A DNA stretch of 64,000 nucleotides, taken from positions 186,001 through 250,000 of the forward strand of contig NZ_BDBI01000005.1 in the NCBI RefSeq assembly GCF_001612905.1, written 5' to 3'. Below, one piece after another: positions 8,584 through 15,657 of this stretch. Numbering within the stretch: position 1 is the stretch's first letter; each line of letters begins with the position of its first letter. The translations under genes and the position numbers were made by a program. The notes under the pieces were generated by a model, which ran no database searches, was not told the origin of the DNA, and was given only the letters and a program-made list of their open reading frames with translations. The stretch is from Nocardia ignorata NBRC 108230. GTDB taxonomy: Bacteria > Actinomycetota > Actinomycetes > Mycobacteriales > Mycobacteriaceae.

Positions 8584-9807
8584 TTATGAGACAGAGAGTT
8601 TCGGCGATCGGGGCATGCTCGCGGTGGCTGCGAGGGCGGCCACGGCGGCGATGGCGGCGAGGACGAAGTAGGTGCGGGCATAGCTGCCGGTCCATGTCAT
8701 CAGCACTGTTCCGGCCCACGGGGCCAGCGCCATCACGATGACGACCGGCGCGGACATCAGTCCGTTGAGGCGGCCGTAGTGGGTTGCGCCCCAGCGGTCG
8801 GTGACGGCGGTGGCCTTGACCAGGGTCATGATGCCGCGGACCACACCGGCGCCGATCGAGATCGCGATGAGAGCGAATACTGTTGTCGCCCAGCCTGTCA
8901 GGGCGGTTGCGACGGCGGTCAAGGCGAAGGTTCCGACGATGCGGCCGCGAGCGGTGGTGCGGGTGATCAGGGGTAGGTAGCCGATCCGTCCGAGGACCTG
9001 TCCGGCACCGCCCAAGCCGAGAGTCAGAGCGGCCAACGTTGGGGAGAATCCGCGTTCGATCAGGAGAGGTACGAGGTTGAATACCCCGGCGAACGCGGCG
9101 AATGCGCCCAGGCTGGAGGCGAGCACGAGTATCAGGAAGGCGGGACTGCGCGACACCGCCGCGTGATCGTCGTCGGCGGGTGACGCGGCGACCGGCGGAT
9201 CAGGCCACGGTCCGGTCAGTCCGAACAGGTGGGCCGGGATCGTGACAGCCGCGAGGATCACGGCGAGGGTGAGATAGGTTGCGCGCCAGTCGGTGTGCTG
9301 GACCAGCGTGGCGGTGAGTGGTGCGAATACCGTGCTGGCGAACCCGCCGGAGAGGGTGAGGATCATCAGCGCTTTGACGTGGTCGGTACCGAACCAGCGA
9401 GTGAGCGCCGCGAATGCCGGGGGATAGAGCACCGCGCCCATCGCGACACCGGCGGCCACCCATCCCGCGAAGAACACCGGCGGGTTCGGCGCGAGCGCGA
9501 CCGCGATCAGTGCGGGCACCGCCAGCGCGGAGCCGGCCGTCATGACCGTCCGTGGGCCGACTCGGTCGATGACACGACCGATCGGGATACCGGTGAGCGC
9601 GGCAGCGAGCTGGCTGAGCGAGAACGCGGCGGTGATCATCGGCAGCGACCACCCGCTGTCGGCCGAAATCGACACCGACAGAACAGGAAACGCGTAATAC
9701 AGGATTCCCCAGCTGGTGATCTCCGTCAGACACAGCGTGATGAGTACCCGTCGGCGCAGACCGGGATCGGTAGACCCGGTCTGCGCGACAACGGTGGTCG
9801 TCGACAC
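8584..9807 (-). CDS. MFS transporter in the ars locus
   Basis: 407 residues with about twelve hydrophobic segments and the MFS layout. A G-R-V-I-D-R-V-G-P-R motif sits between segments 2 and 3, and a soluble loop near residues 195-210 divides the halves. It is an integral inner-membrane protein. It lies between two flavoprotein genes, with gaps of 3 and 11 bases, so all three are one leftward operon divergent from the ArsR-acetyltransferase gene. A natural reading is export of the product of the flavoenzymes, but the substrate cannot be read from sequence. It is distinct from Acr3, which handles arsenite. Confidence 0.75.
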   Translation of the reverse strand: MSTTTVVAQTGSTDPGLRRRVLITLCLTEITSWGILYYAFPVLSVSISADSGWSLPMITAAFSLSQLAAALTGIPIGRVIDRVGPRTVMTAGSALAVPALIAVALAPNPPVFFAGWVAAGVAMGAVLYPPAFAALTRWFGTDHVKALMILTLSGGFASTVFAPLTATLVQHTDWRATYLTLAVILAAVTIPAHLFGLTGPWPDPPVAASPADDDHAAVSRSPAFLILVLASSLGAFAAFAGVFNLVPLLIERGFSPTLAALTLGLGGAGQVLGRIGYLPLITRTTARGRIVGTFALTAVATALTGWATTVFALIAISIGAGVVRGIMTLVKATAVTDRWGATHYGRLNGLMSAPVVIVMALAPWAGTVLMTWTGSYARTYFVLAAIAAVAALAATASMPRSPKLSVS

Positions 9808-9810
9808 CGC

Positions 9811-11142
9811 TCAGCGGACGAGAGAAGGTGCCGACAAGGTCAGCACTTCCGGTGCCGGGCTGCAGCAACCACCCGAGCTCGCGCCCGCCGGATCATCGAA
9901 AATGCCTGCGCCACCGCAGACTCCGGTCTCGGGCAGCGCGAGTTCGACCCGTGCGGCGGACTCGTGGTCACCGACGAGTTCGGCGGCGATGGAGCGCACC
10001 TGCTCGTAGCCGGTCATCGCGAGGAAGGTCGGCGCTCGCCCGTAGCTCTTCATCCCGACCAGATACACGCCGAGTTCGGGATGGGTCAGTTCGGCGACGC
10101 CGTGCGGGTAGACAGTTCCGCACGAGTGCACGTTCGGGTCGATCAGCGGCGCCAGCCGGACCGGTGCCTGCAGGACCGGGTCCAGTTCCAGCCGCACTTC
10201 CGAGAGCCACCCGAGTTCGGGGCGGAATCCGGTGAGAGCCACCACGTTGTCGACATCGTCGATGCGTCGGCCGTCGTCGGCTACGAGAGTGACACGCCCG
10301 TCCTTACCCGATTCGATTGCCCCGGTACGGAATCCGGTCACCACTTCCAGGAGGCCTGCGTCGACGACCTTCTTGGCTCGCAGTCCGAGCGCGCCCCGCG
10401 CGGGCAGTTCGTCGGCATCGCCGCCACCGAAGGTCGAGTCGGCGGACCCTCGCCGCAGGACCCAGGTCAACCGGGTACCGGGCCGATGCTCGGCCAGCTG
10501 CGCCAGCGCCACGATCGCGCCTAGTGCGGAATGCCCGCCACCCGCGATCACCGTGTGCGTACCACCGAAACGTTCGGCTTGCGCGGGGGAGTCGATATCG
10601 GGTACCCGGTAGGTCACCACCTCGCAGGCGCGTTCGCCGAGTGCGGGAAGCCCTTCTCCGCCCAGCGGATTCGGTGCACCCCAGGTGCCGGAGGCATCGA
10701 TCACCGCGCGTGCGAGGATCCGCTCCTCGCTGCCGTCGGTGCGGCGCAGGTGCACCGACAACGGTTCGCTGTCGCGTCCGGCGTCGACGACACGGTCACG
10801 ACCACGGCGGGCAAGGCCGACGACCTCGGCGTCGTAGCGCACGGCGTCGCCGAGCGCGGCGGCCAGCGGGGTTAGGTAGTCGCGCGCCCACTCCTGTCCG
10901 GTCGGGTAACCCTCGTCGGCCGGGGCGACCCAGCCGGTTCCGTCGAGCACGCGGCGTGCGGCGGGGGCGATCAGTTCGGCCCACCGCGAGAACAGCCGCA
11001 CGTGATTCCACTCCGCGACCGCGGCACCCGCACGGGGTCCACGTTCGAGCACCAGCACATCCACGCCGCGCTCGCGCAGTTCGGCGGCGGCGGCCAGTCC
11101 TACGGGACCGGCTCCTACGACAACGACGGGCAGTTCGGTCAT
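9811..11142 (-). CDS. FAD/NAD(P)-dependent oxidoreductase with Cys-rich tail
   Basis: 443 residues from ATG 11142, with GGAG eight bases upstream. The FAD-binding motif GAGPVGLAAAAEL is at the very N-terminus. A second motif, AGGGHSALGAI, is the NADPH site, and LTGFRPELGW is the typical C-terminal signature. The C-terminus ends in a cysteine-rich stretch: CGGAG followed some 15 residues later by GGCCSP. Vicinal cysteines of this kind bind arsenite or other soft metals. The enzyme resembles monooxygenase-like flavoproteins of actinobacterial ars operons. It is the first gene of the leftward ars operon, and shares a control region with the divergent ArsR-ArsN gene. Confidence 0.75.
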   Translation of the reverse strand: MTELPVVVVGAGPVGLAAAAELRERGVDVLVLERGPRAGAAVAEWNHVRLFSRWAELIAPAARRVLDGTGWVAPADEGYPTGQEWARDYLTPLAAALGDAVRYDAEVVGLARRGRDRVVDAGRDSEPLSVHLRRTDGSEERILARAVIDASGTWGAPNPLGGEGLPALGERACEVVTYRVPDIDSPAQAERFGGTHTVIAGGGHSALGAIVALAQLAEHRPGTRLTWVLRRGSADSTFGGGDADELPARGALGLRAKKVVDAGLLEVVTGFRTGAIESGKDGRVTLVADDGRRIDDVDNVVALTGFRPELGWLSEVRLELDPVLQAPVRLAPLIDPNVHSCGTVYPHGVAELTHPELGVYLVGMKSYGRAPTFLAMTGYEQVRSIAAELVGDHESAARVELALPETGVCGGAGIFDDPAGASSGGCCSPAPEVLTLSAPSLVR

Positions 11143-11188
11143 TTCGAAGCTCCATTCATCGACACGCATCGATCTAACAAGGGCGACT

Positions 11189-11234
11189 GTATCGACAGTC
11201 GTCGATGAATGCAACCATTGATGAACGTCGATAC
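11189..11234. promoter_or_regulatory. putative ArsR operator in divergent ars promoter region
   Basis: Between the divergent genes at 11142 (left) and 11236 (right), GTATCGAC (11189-11196) and its exact reverse complement GTCGATAC (11227-11234) bracket further TCGATGA / TTGATGA half-sites. TCATCGA and CATCGAT also occur just left of it. This cluster of partly palindromic sites is what an ArsR-family repressor would be expected to occupy to control both directions. The right arm abuts the start codon of the ArsR fusion gene, so repression would block its initiation. Confidence 0.5.
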
Positions 11235-11235
11235 A

Positions 11236-12111
11236 ATGGCCGCCATGACGTCCCTGGATATGCCCGTCGTCCGCGACGCAGCCGCTCCGCGCGTCGACGC
11301 GCTGGCCGTCGGCGACGCCACGACCTACGCCGAATGGTTCGCCTGCCTGGCCGACCCGACCCGGATTCAACTGCTGCACCTGGTCGCCACGCGCCCGGCC
11401 GGGATCACGGTGCGCGAACTGACCGCCGCTCTCGACATCACCCAGCCGACGGTGTCGCACCACGTCCGCAAACTCGCCGAAGTCGGCTTCGTCACCACCC
11501 ACAAGAGCGGGACCTCGACCGTCGTCGCGGTCAATCCTTCTTGCTGCACCGGCCTTCCGCATGCCGCCGACGCGGTCATGGGCGTCCTCGCTCCGCGGCC
11601 CTGCTGCCCAACGGATCTCCCCGCCGACGTGACGGTTCGAGCGATGCGCGACGACGACTGGGACGCGGTACTGCGCATCTATGGCGAGGGCATCGCCACG
11701 GGTCTGGCGACCTTCGCCACGGAGGTCCCCGCACGGGAAGCCCTCGACGGGCAATGGTTGCCCGCTCATCGCTGGATCGCCGAGATCGACGGCGCTGTGG
11801 TCGGATGGGCAAGCCTGAGCCGGGTTTCCGGGCGCGACTGCTACGCCGGCGTCGTCGAGAACTCGGTCTATGTCGGCGACGGCCTGCGCGGACGCGGGGT
11901 CGGGAAGTCGTTGTTGCGAACCCAGGTCATGGCTGCGGACGACGCCGGATTGTGGACGTTGCAGAGTGCGATCTTCCCGGAGAACCGCGCCAGCATCGCC
12001 CTGCACCATTCGGCGGGATTCCGGACGGTGGGGGTGCGCGAGCGGATCGCCCAACGGGACGGCGTCTGGCGTGACACCGTTCTTCTCGAACGACGCAACG
12101 CGAGTTCTTGA
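11236..12111 (+). CDS. ArsR repressor fused to ArsN1-type N-acetyltransferase
   Basis: 291 residues in two domains. Residues about 25-115 are a winged-helix ArsR domain (LADPTRIQLLHLVA ... DITQPTVSHHVRKLAEVGFV). It is followed by vicinal cysteine pairs, SCCTG and PCCPT, probable As(III) ligands. Residues about 130-285 are a GNAT acetyltransferase with the acetyl-CoA loop RGRGVGKSLL. Its segments ENSVYV, LQSAIFPENRASIALH and GFRTVGVRERI match the ArsN1 / phosphinothricin acetyltransferase family. ArsN1 is known to acetylate the arsenic antibiotic arsinothricin. One protein could therefore sense arsenic and modify an organoarsenical. No clear ribosome-binding site precedes ATG 11236 or the alternative ATG 11245, so the mRNA may be leaderless. 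Confidence 0.8.
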   Translation: MAAMTSLDMPVVRDAAAPRVDALAVGDATTYAEWFACLADPTRIQLLHLVATRPAGITVRELTAALDITQPTVSHHVRKLAEVGFVTTHKSGTSTVVAVNPSCCTGLPHAADAVMGVLAPRPCCPTDLPADVTVRAMRDDDWDAVLRIYGEGIATGLATFATEVPAREALDGQWLPAHRWIAEIDGAVVGWASLSRVSGRDCYAGVVENSVYVGDGLRGRGVGKSLLRTQVMAADDAGLWTLQSAIFPENRASIALHHSAGFRTVGVRERIAQRDGVWRDTVLLERRNASS

Positions 12112-12204
12112 GGCATCAGCTCGGCCAAGACCGGACATCACAGCCCCGTGCTGGCGCCGACGCGGGAGTCGTATCGTCACCTGTTCACTCGGCGTTTGCT
12201 TGCG

Positions 12205-12227
12205 TATTGATTCGATGTACGTCAATA
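12205..12227. promoter_or_regulatory. ArsR-like operator before arsR-acr3 operon
   Basis: TATTGA (12205-12210) and TCAATA (12222-12227) form an inverted repeat with 11 bases between, ending seven bases before the arsR start. ArsR operators commonly have this imperfect dyad form with an ATTGA-type half-site. Autoregulation of the arsR-acr3-arsC operon is the likely role. Confidence 0.5.
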
Positions 12228-12234
12228 TCGAGGA

Positions 12235-12597
12235 ATGTCTAAGTCGGAGCTGAACCTGACGCCGGTCGCGGCCTGTGCCGCCGAGCCGGTCGTTCGTGAT
12301 CCCTTGATCCACGCGGAGGCCGTCGAACTCGCCGCCGTATTCAAGGCATTGTCGGATCCGGTGCGGCTTCGGCTGTTCTCGCTGGTCGCGAGCCGGGCCG
12401 GTGGGGAAGCGTGCGTGTGCGACATCTCCGACGGTGTCGAGGTCAGCCAGCCGACCATCTCGCACCACCTCAAGGTGTTGCGCGAAGCCGGACTGCTCAC
12501 CAGTGAGCGCCGTGCGTCGTGGGTGTACTACCGCGTCGTGCCCGAAGCGTTCGCGCGGGTCTCGAGCGCGCTGATCGCCGAGGGCGTGAACGCATGA
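12235..12597 (+). CDS. arsR: ArsR-family arsenite-responsive repressor
   Basis: 120 residues. The core is a winged helix with FKALSDPVRLRLFSLVA before it and VSQPTISHHLKVLREAGLL as the recognition helix. The metal site of classical ArsR, a C-x-C just before the recognition helix, is present as GEACVCDIS. Arsenite binding to these cysteines is expected to release the repressor from the operator at 12205-12227. The gene leads the rightward operon: its stop overlaps the acr3 start (ATGA). The AGG just before ATG is too close to be a normal ribosome-binding site, so leaderless translation is possible. Confidence 0.9.
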   Translation: MSKSELNLTPVAACAAEPVVRDPLIHAEAVELAAVFKALSDPVRLRLFSLVASRAGGEACVCDISDGVEVSQPTISHHLKVLREAGLLTSERRASWVYYRVVPEAFARVSSALIAEGVNA

Positions 12598-13694
12598 GCG
12601 CGACCACCACCACCGAGCACCCGCCCGTTGTCGGCAAGCTGTCGACTCTCGACCGGTTCCTACCGGTCTGGATCGGCGTGGCGATGGCCGCCGGACTGCT
12701 GCTCGGGCGGATGATTCCGGGCCTCGGCGATACGTTGAGCGCGGTCGAGATCGACGGCATCTCCCTGCCGATCGCCCTCGGCCTGCTGATCATGATGTAC
12801 CCGGTGCTGGCCAAGGTCCGCTACGACCGACTCGACTCCGTCACCGGTGACCGCAATCTCCTGATCGGCTCCCTGGTTCTGAACTGGGTCCTCGGCCCCG
12901 CGCTGATGTTCGCGCTGGCCTGGATCTTTTTGCCCGACCTGCCCGAATACCGCACCGGCCTGATCATCGTCGGCCTGGCCCGCTGCATCGCCATGGTCAT
13001 CATCTGGAACGACCTCGCGTGCGGTGACCGCGACGCCGCCGCAGTACTGGTCGCCCTGAACTCAGTGTTCCAGGTCTTCATGTTCGCCGTCCTCGGCTGG
13101 TTCTACCTCTCGATCCTGCCCGGTTGGCTCGGCCTGGAACAGACCACGATCGACGTCTCCCCCTGGGAGATCGCGAAATCGGTCCTGATCTTCCTCGGCA
13201 TCCCGCTGCTGGCCGGCTACCTCACCCGCCGCTTCGGCGAACGCGCCAAGGGCCGCGAGTGGTACGAGCAGAAGTTCCTGCCCCGCATCGGCCCGTGGGC
13301 GCTCTACGGCCTGCTCTTCACCATCGTGGTCCTGTTCGCCCTCCAAGGTGACCAGATCACCTCCCACCCCCTCGACGTCGTGCGCATCGCTCTGCCCCTG
13401 CTGGCGTACTTCGCTATCATGTGGGGCGGTGGCTACGCCCTCGGCGCCGTCATGGGCTTGGGCTATGCCCGCACCACCACGCTGGCGTTCACCGCGGCGG
13501 GCAACAACTTCGAACTCGCCATCGCGGTAGCGATCGCCACCTACGGCGCGACCTCCGGTGAAGCACTCGCCGGTGTTGTGGGCCCGCTGATCGAGGTCCC
13601 GGTACTCGTCGGCTTGGTCTACGTGTCGCTCGCCCTGCGAAAACGGTTCTCCGACGCCACCGCCAGTCCGGTTGTCACCGGGGACGTCAAATGA
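12594..13694 (+). CDS. acr3: arsenite efflux permease Acr3
   Basis: 366 residues, ten hydrophobic segments, integral membrane protein of the Acr3 (BASS superfamily) type. The conserved cysteine of segment 4 is present in GLARCIAMVIIWNDLA, and the conserved segment 9 sequence AAGNNFELAIAVA carries the essential glutamate. It exports arsenite, made by the downstream arsenate reductases, and may use ArsA as an ATPase partner. Start chosen at ATG 12594, which overlaps the arsR stop; its own stop overlaps the next gene (ATGA at 13691). Such four-base overlaps run through the operon and indicate coupled expression. Confidence 0.93.
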   Translation: MSATTTTEHPPVVGKLSTLDRFLPVWIGVAMAAGLLLGRMIPGLGDTLSAVEIDGISLPIALGLLIMMYPVLAKVRYDRLDSVTGDRNLLIGSLVLNWVLGPALMFALAWIFLPDLPEYRTGLIIVGLARCIAMVIIWNDLACGDRDAAAVLVALNSVFQVFMFAVLGWFYLSILPGWLGLEQTTIDVSPWEIAKSVLIFLGIPLLAGYLTRRFGERAKGREWYEQKFLPRIGPWALYGLLFTIVVLFALQGDQITSHPLDVVRIALPLLAYFAIMWGGGYALGAVMGLGYARTTTLAFTAAGNNFELAIAVAIATYGATSGEALAGVVGPLIEVPVLVGLVYVSLALRKRFSDATASPVVTGDVK

Positions 13695-14101
13695 GCGACG
13701 AGCCCTCGGTGCTGTTCGTTTGTGTGAAGAACGGCGGCAAGTCGCAGATGGCAGCCGGTCTGATGCGACATCTAGCCGGTGACCACGTCGAGGTTCACTC
13801 CGCCGGCACCCAGCCCGGTTCGGCGTTGAACGAGCTGTCGGTAGCGTCGCTGCGCGAGCTGGGCATCGACCTCACCGGCGAATCGCCCAAATCCATCGAC
13901 CCCGACCTGCTGCGCGACATCGACCTCGTGGTCACCCTCGGCCGCGAAGCGCAGGTCGAACCGGTCCCCGGTGTGCGAATCATCAACTGGGACACCGATG
14001 AACCCTCCGATCGCGGAATCGACGGCATCGAACGCATGCGCCTGGTGCGCGACGACATCCGCGACCGCGTCGTCCTACTACTGGAACAACTCACCGCCTG
14101 A
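13691..14101 (+). CDS. ArsC-like low-molecular-weight phosphatase protein with altered P-loop
   Basis: 136 residues of the low-molecular-weight phosphatase fold that includes arsenate-mycothiol transferases. The P-loop reads CVKNGGKSQMA, so the family CX5R arginine is replaced by lysine. The two other ArsC proteins of the operon keep arginine (CTHNAGRS and CVHNAGRS). The later aspartate region is also unlike theirs, with no GCGDACP motif. Members with NGGKS loops occur in actinobacterial ars operons and are usually called arsenate-mycothiol transferase ArsC1-like. It may have a different substrate or a regulatory role. Its start overlaps the acr3 stop by four bases. Confidence 0.75.
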   Translation: MSDEPSVLFVCVKNGGKSQMAAGLMRHLAGDHVEVHSAGTQPGSALNELSVASLRELGIDLTGESPKSIDPDLLRDIDLVVTLGREAQVEPVPGVRIINWDTDEPSDRGIDGIERMRLVRDDIRDRVVLLLEQLTA

Positions 14102-14127
14102 CCACGGACCGACCAAGGGACAGTGTC

Positions 14128-14799
14128 ATGACCGACAGCCCGCTTACCCATGCCCACTACCACCGTGACGACCTCACCCTCGATCAACAGCACGCCCTCA
14201 AAACCGCCGCGACACGGCTGGAGCGCGAGTTCGAAGGAACCTTCGGCATCGAAACGATCGACCGGTTCCTGCACTCCTCCTACGACCAGTTCGCCGGTCG
14301 CGCCACCGTGGTGAACTTCCTTCCGCTGCTGGCCGAACGGTTCGCCCGCCAGCGGCTGAACGCCCTGGCGCGTGTGGAAGGCAAGGCCAACACCGGCAAG
14401 CCGACCGTGCTGTTCCTGTGCACCCACAACGCGGGCCGCTCGCAGATGGCGCTCGGGTTCTTCACTCATCTGGCCGGTGACAACGCGGTGGCGTGGTCGG
14501 GTGGTTCCGAACCCGGTGACGAGATCAACCCCGCCGCGATCGCGGCGATGGCCGAGGTCGGCATCGACATCACCGGCGAATTCCCCAAGCCGTGGACCGA
14601 AGAGATCCTGCGGGCCGCCGACGTGATCATCACCATGGGTTGTGGTGACGCCTGCCCGCTGTACCCGGGCCGCCGCTACGAGGAATGGCAGCTCGAGGAC
14701 CCCGCCGGTCACGACGTCGCCGCCGTGCGCCCGATCCGCGACGACATCGAAACCCGCATCCGGCATCTGCTCGCCGAACTCGACATCCCCACCCACTGA
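14128..14799 (+). CDS. arsC: arsenate reductase / arsenate-mycothiol transferase with three-helix N-terminal domain
   Basis: 223 residues. Residues 1-85 form a helical domain (three-helix bundle, around LKTAATRLEREFEG and VVNFLPLLAERFARQRL) as in one actinobacterial ArsC group. Residues 90-223 are the catalytic low-molecular-weight phosphatase domain. Its P-loop is CTHNAGRSQMA, followed by SGGSEPGD, and the GCGDACPLYPG motif is typical of the mycothiol/thioredoxin-linked arsenate reductases. Reaction expected: arsenate is joined to mycothiol and then reduced with mycoredoxin to arsenite. The second gene of three related ones; the gap from the previous gene is 26 bases. Confidence 0.85.
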   Translation: MTDSPLTHAHYHRDDLTLDQQHALKTAATRLEREFEGTFGIETIDRFLHSSYDQFAGRATVVNFLPLLAERFARQRLNALARVEGKANTGKPTVLFLCTHNAGRSQMALGFFTHLAGDNAVAWSGGSEPGDEINPAAIAAMAEVGIDITGEFPKPWTEEILRAADVIITMGCGDACPLYPGRRYEEWQLEDPAGHDVAAVRPIRDDIETRIRHLLAELDIPTH

Positions 14800-14829
14800 T
14801 TCGCACCACACCGAAAGGGATTGTCTCCC

Positions 14830-15240
14830 ATGACGACCAAGCCCAGCGTGCTCTTCGTCTGCGTCCACAACGCCGGACGTTCGCAGATGGCCCAAGGCTT
14901 CCTGACCCACCTCGCGGGCGACGATATCGAGGTCCGCTCCGCGGGCAGCGCCCCTGGTAACGCCCTGAATCCGGCCGCGGTCGAGGCGATGGCCGAACTC
15001 GGCATCGACATCACCGCCCAGTCACCCAAGATCCTCACCTCCGACGCGGTCGAGACCTCCTCGGTCGTGATCACCATGGGCTGCGGCGATGCCTGCCCGT
15101 ACTTCCCTGGGGTGGACTACCGCGACTGGAAGCTCGAAGATCCGGCGGGCAAAGGCGTGGAGTCCGTCCGCCCGATCCGCGACGAGATCAAAAAGCGCAT
15201 CGAGGAACTGGTCGCCGAGCTGCTTCCCGCCCGCGCCTGA
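14830..15240 (+). CDS. arsC: arsenate reductase / arsenate-mycothiol transferase
   Basis: 136 residues from ATG 14830 (a TTG nine bases earlier is an alternative). AAAGGG lies about ten bases upstream. A single catalytic domain with P-loop CVHNAGRSQMAQGF, then the motif SAGSAPGNALNP, and MGCGDACPYFPG near residue 90. It is closely similar to the catalytic half of the preceding gene, probably by duplication followed by loss or gain of the helical domain. Function: reduction of arsenate to arsenite for export by Acr3. Confidence 0.87.
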   Translation: MTTKPSVLFVCVHNAGRSQMAQGFLTHLAGDDIEVRSAGSAPGNALNPAAVEAMAELGIDITAQSPKILTSDAVETSSVVITMGCGDACPYFPGVDYRDWKLEDPAGKGVESVRPIRDEIKKRIEELVAELLPARA

Positions 15241-15271
15241 CAACCGCCCTACCCGAGAAAGCGACATGTTG

Positions 15272-15652
15272 ATGAGCAAGATCGAGGTATTCGAGCCCGC
15301 GCTATGCTGCAACACCGGCGTGTGCGGACCCGATGTCGACCAAGCCCTGGTGAGTTTCTCCGCCGATCTGGACTGGCTGCGCGGCCAGGGCGGAGACATC
15401 ACCCGATTCAACATGGCATCCGAACCACTGGCCTTCGCCGGTAACGACGCCGTCCGGAATTTTCTCGAAGTCGCAGGCTCGCAGGGGCTTCCGCTCGTGC
15501 TGGTCGACGGAGTCACCACATTGACCGGCCGGTACCCGACCCGCGACGAGATCACCCTGTGGTCGCGCACCGTTGAGGTGAGCCCGCGACCGCAGGGTGT
15601 GGCGTTGCTCGACATCACCGAGGACAGCTGCGGCGGACCCGGCTGCTGCTGA
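15272..15652 (+). CDS. arsD: ArsD, arsenic metallochaperone
   Basis: 126 residues from ATG 15272. An ATG six bases earlier is possible, but the later start places the metal cysteines at 12, 13 and 18, exactly the numbering of E. coli ArsD. The motif is ALCCNTGVCGPDVD, and the C-terminus ends GGPGCC, matching the second vicinal cysteine pair. ArsD carries As(III) to ArsA and raises its ATPase activity. The fold is thioredoxin-like, with the core around DWLRGQGGDITRFNMASEP. The arsA gene starts five bases after its stop, fitting the usual arsDA pair. Confidence 0.92.
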   Translation: MSKIEVFEPALCCNTGVCGPDVDQALVSFSADLDWLRGQGGDITRFNMASEPLAFAGNDAVRNFLEVAGSQGLPLVLVDGVTTLTGRYPTRDEITLWSRTVEVSPRPQGVALLDITEDSCGGPGCC

Positions 15653-15657
15653 TCACC

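Noticed and set aside
11143..12468. Extension of the leftward flavoprotein gene to 885 codons, running under the ArsR-ArsN gene
   Set aside because: The FAD motif sits directly after ATG 11142, which has its own ribosome-binding site; the extension is antisense to a well-supported gene.
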